In this document: one piece after another, positions 62,012-64,000 of the stretch
How the letters are laid out: every line of letters begins with the position of its first letter
How positions within the stretch are numbered: the first letter of the stretch is position 1
From: JBKEDF01 sp047975325
GTDB taxonomy: Bacteria; Pseudomonadota; Alphaproteobacteria; Rhodobacterales; Rhodobacteraceae
Length of the DNA: 64,000 nt
NCBI GenBank assembly: GCA_047975325.1
Contig: JBKEDF010000056.1
Coordinates: 6,122 to 70,121, forward strand
Reading direction: 5' to 3'
Notes under the pieces: generated by a model
What the model saw: the letters and a program-made list of their open reading frames with translations, nothing else
Told to the model about the DNA's origin: nothing
Database searches by the model: none
Translations under genes and position numbers: made by a program

Positions 62012-62602
62012 TCAGGGCAGGAAAACCGGTCTCCGGTCACCCGCTGCAAAACGCCGCAAGACCACCGGATAAAGCCGGTGTTCCTCCACCAGGACCCGTG
62101 CGGCAAGGCGCGCGGGATCATCGCCGGGCAGGATCGGCACCCGTGCCTGCCCCAGAAGCGGCCCCTGATCAAGCGCTGCCGTTACTTCATGCACCGAACA
62201 CCCGGCCTCGGCATCTCCGGCGGCAATGGCGCGGGCATGGGTGTTCAGCCCCGGATAAAGCGGCAACAGCGAAGGGTGTATATTCAGCATCCGCCCTTCG
62301 AAACGACGCACGAAATCAGCCGTCAGGATCCGCATGAACCCCGCCAGACACAGAATATCGGGGGACGCTTTCAGGATCGGTTCCAGAATTGCGGCTTCGA
62401 AGGCCGCACGATCCTTGCCGAAGGGGCGGTGATCAACGGCTGCAGCAGGGATCCCCATTTCTGCCGCCCTGGCCAGCCCCCCTGCCTGGGGGTCATTCGC
62501 CACGACCAGAACCGGGCGGCCCGGATGTTCACCCACCATATCCCGCACCAGAGAGACCATGTTGGAGCCGCCTCCGGAAATCAGGATTGCGACCCGTTTC
62601 AC
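62012..62602 (-). CDS. purN: Phosphoribosylglycinamide formyltransferase
   Basis: A 196-residue enzyme transferring formyl from 10-formyl-THF to GAR in purine synthesis. RVAILISGGGSNM at the start, LAGFMRILTADFV, NIHPSLLPLYPG with catalytic Asn/His, and ALDQGP with the catalytic Asp are present. It overlaps purM by 4 bases. Confidence 0.96.
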   Translation of the reverse strand: MKRVAILISGGGSNMVSLVRDMVGEHPGRPVLVVANDPQAGGLARAAEMGIPAAAVDHRPFGKDRAAFEAAILEPILKASPDILCLAGFMRILTADFVRRFEGRMLNIHPSLLPLYPGLNTHARAIAAGDAEAGCSVHEVTAALDQGPLLGQARVPILPGDDPARLAARVLVEEHRLYPVVLRRFAAGDRRPVFLP

Positions 62603-63642
62603 AGAATCCCGCCTGAATAGATCACGCCTTCACCGGGTATGACCTCACCCAGACGCACCACACGTTCCCCCGCCCCGGTCAGCAGGGAGACCAGCGCCTC
62701 CGCCCGTTCCGGTGCAACCGCCAATATCATGCCGATCCCGCAATTGAAGGTTTTCAGGAGCTCCGCCTCATCCATCCCTGCCCCATCCGCAAGCCAGCGG
62801 AAAACCGGCGGCAGATCCCAGCTTGTCAGATCGATCCGGCAGGCCAGCCCATCCGGGAGCACACGCGGCGGATTTTCTGTCAGACCGCCGCCGGTGATAT
62901 GAGCCAGACCATGCACACCCCCCGCAGCCATGGCCGCCAACGCCTGTTTCACGTATAGCCGCGTTGGCGCCAGCAGGGCATCCCCAAGGCTTCCCTCTGT
63001 CCATGGGCAGGGCGCATCCCAGCCAAGGCCGGACCGTTCAACCACCTTGCGCACCAGTGAATAGCCATTGGAATGAACCCCGTCCGAGGCCAGCCCCAGA
63101 ATCACATCGCCCGCCGCAACCCCGTTGGGCAGTTCGCTGCCCCGTTCCATCGCACCGACAGCAAATCCCGCAAGGTCGAAATCGCCCCGTGCATACATGC
63201 CGGGCATTTCTGCCGTCTCGCCCCCGATAAGTGCCGCGCCGGAACGCGCGCAGCCTTCGGCAATGCCCTCAATGATCCGCGCGGCCTTGTCGGTTTCCAG
63301 CTTGCCGGTCGCAAAATAGTCCAGGAAGAAAAGCGGCTCCGCCCCCTGACAGACCAGATCATTGACGCACATCGCAACAAGATCGATCCCGATCGTATCA
63401 AGGTTGCCGGTATCAATGGCAATCCGCAGCTTTGTTCCAACGCCGTCCGTCGCGGCCACCAGCACCGGGTCGGAATAGCCGGCCGCTTTCAGGTCGAAAA
63501 GTGCACCAAAACCGCCAAGCCCCGCAACCGTGCCGGCGCGCGCAGTACGCTTTGCTGCAGGTTTGATGCGTTCCACCAATGCGTTGCCCGCATCGATATC
63601 CACCCCCGCATCCGCATAGCTCAGCCCATTCTTGCCCGTCAT
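62599..63642 (-). CDS. purM: Phosphoribosylformylglycinamidine cyclo-ligase
   Basis: A 347-residue ATP-dependent enzyme making AIR. SYADAGVDIDAGNALVERIK, LVAATDGVGTKLRIA, CVNDLVCQGAEPLFFLDY, GGETAEMPGMY and LAHITGGGLTEN match the family. ATG 63642 follows GGAG by 6 bases and lies two codons after another ATG. First gene of purMN. Confidence 0.97.
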   Translation of the reverse strand: MTGKNGLSYADAGVDIDAGNALVERIKPAAKRTARAGTVAGLGGFGALFDLKAAGYSDPVLVAATDGVGTKLRIAIDTGNLDTIGIDLVAMCVNDLVCQGAEPLFFLDYFATGKLETDKAARIIEGIAEGCARSGAALIGGETAEMPGMYARGDFDLAGFAVGAMERGSELPNGVAAGDVILGLASDGVHSNGYSLVRKVVERSGLGWDAPCPWTEGSLGDALLAPTRLYVKQALAAMAAGGVHGLAHITGGGLTENPPRVLPDGLACRIDLTSWDLPPVFRWLADGAGMDEAELLKTFNCGIGMILAVAPERAEALVSLLTGAGERVVRLGEVIPGEGVIYSGGIL

Positions 63643-63885
63643 CGCCATCTCCGGTTGCCAGCTTGACCTTGCCCCCGCGCCTTTAGCCCAAAGCCCCGGG
63701 ACATACAACAAACTCCGGGGGCAAACCGCGCCAGTCACGAGGGCCTTTTACCGTTAGGACAAGATCACAAAATGGCAAATCTGCCCCCGCTCCGGCCCTG
63801 CAAGGCCATGCATTCCCGCCAAGGCTAGACGGCCAGCCGACACAAGGAATTTTCAGGGACAACACCCGGATAGTGATCGAAGCGC

Positions 63886-63913
63886 TTGACCTCCCCGATC
63901 AACCTGCTAGGCA
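63886..63913 (+). promoter_or_regulatory. Candidate promoter of the tRNA gene
   Basis: TTGACC (63886-63891) and a weak TAGGCA (63908-63913) are separated by 16 bases and end 9 bases before the tRNA, a distance fitting a start just upstream of the mature 5' end. Confidence 0.45.
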
Positions 63914-63922
63914 CGATCCGCC

Positions 63923-63999
63923 GGGCCTGTAGCTCAATTGGTTAGAGCAGGGCGCTCATAACGCCTTGGTTGGGGGTTCGAGTCCCTCCGGGCCTACCA
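63923..63999 (+). tRNA. tRNA with CAU anticodon, probably tRNA-Ile2 (lysidine) rather than tRNA-Met
   Basis: A complete 77-base cloverleaf with encoded CCA. The acceptor arm is GGGCCTG with CGGGCCT, D stem GCTC/GAGC, anticodon stem GGGCG/CGCCT with loop CTCATAA, T arm GGGGG-TTCGAGT-CCCTC. CAT is the anticodon. The variable region (TTGGTT-like) and the acceptor sequence shared with tRNA-Ile(GAT) of this group favour Ile2, whose C34 is changed to lysidine by TilS. The 1-72 pair is G-U. Confidence 0.85.
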
Positions 64000-64000
64000 T

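Noticed and set aside
1..64000. CRISPR arrays, insertion sequences, prophage or integrase genes
   Set aside because: No regularly spaced repeats, transposase or integrase motifs, or terminal inverted repeats were recognised on either strand.

Overview
The window looks like one contiguous piece of chromosome from an alphaproteobacterium, most likely a member of Rhodobacterales (Rhodobacteraceae/Paracoccaceae). The reasons are a GC-rich coding bias with short AT-rich promoter islands, a bioMNY biotin transporter, a RibB with a degenerate GTP cyclohydrolase II domain, TrmFO plus GluQRS, a TakP-like TRAP system, an alphaproteobacterial-type LdtR regulator, IorAB with a long beta subunit, a Usg homologue and SdhE. 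Both strands are densely used and I see no prophage, insertion sequence or CRISPR array. It reads as core chromosome with a few accessory-like modules.

Layout. 1-10.8 kb: the end of an unidentified membrane protein, thiamine pyrophosphokinase, a long low-complexity unknown protein, a CysQ-like phosphatase with PmbA, a DUF2125 protein, a short-chain dehydrogenase, and the thiamine importer thiBPQ behind a TPP riboswitch. 10.9-14.1 kb: a transglutaminase / alpha-E / circularly permuted ATP-grasp triad, a recurrent but biochemically unassigned system. 14.2-17.0 kb: cytochrome c maturation (ccmF, ccmH) and usg. 17.2-22.3 kb: gyrA, trmFO, gluQRS. 22.3-25.4 kb: a riboflavin operon (ribE, small ORF, ribB, ribH, nusB). 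25.6-30.2 kb: capsule genes kpsS, kpsD-like and kpsC. 30.3-35.1 kb: LdtR, SdhE, two aminotransferases and small proteins. 35.2-37.2 kb: bioMNY.

37.2-45.3 kb: suhB, a compact acyl-activating enzyme coupled to a thiolase-like protein lacking expected catalytic residues, then iorA/iorB, a MarR regulator and a metal-dependent cyclase/formamidase-like hydrolase. 45.6-52.9 kb: glnE, a YbaK-family deacylase, DUF2852, RDD, Bpt and an FMN-binding glutamate-synthase-like enzyme. 53-57.5 kb: a three-gene TRAP transporter with unusually large membrane subunits and a TakP-like binding protein. 57.8-60.4 kb: ilvB-ilvN behind a classical attenuator (a leader peptide with an Ile-Leu-Val-Val-Val run, an antiterminator and a terminator). 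60.5-64 kb: a rhodanese-like protein, an orphan FliM/FliN-like protein, purN/purM and a tRNA with a CAU anticodon.

Three B-vitamin modules occur here (thiamine import and pyrophosphorylation, riboflavin synthesis, biotin import). The IorAB/hydrolase region and the TRAP transporter of a 2-oxo-acid type could together serve use of aromatic or 2-oxo acids, but that link is inference. All functional names rest on reading translated sequence and recognised motifs; no database search was run.
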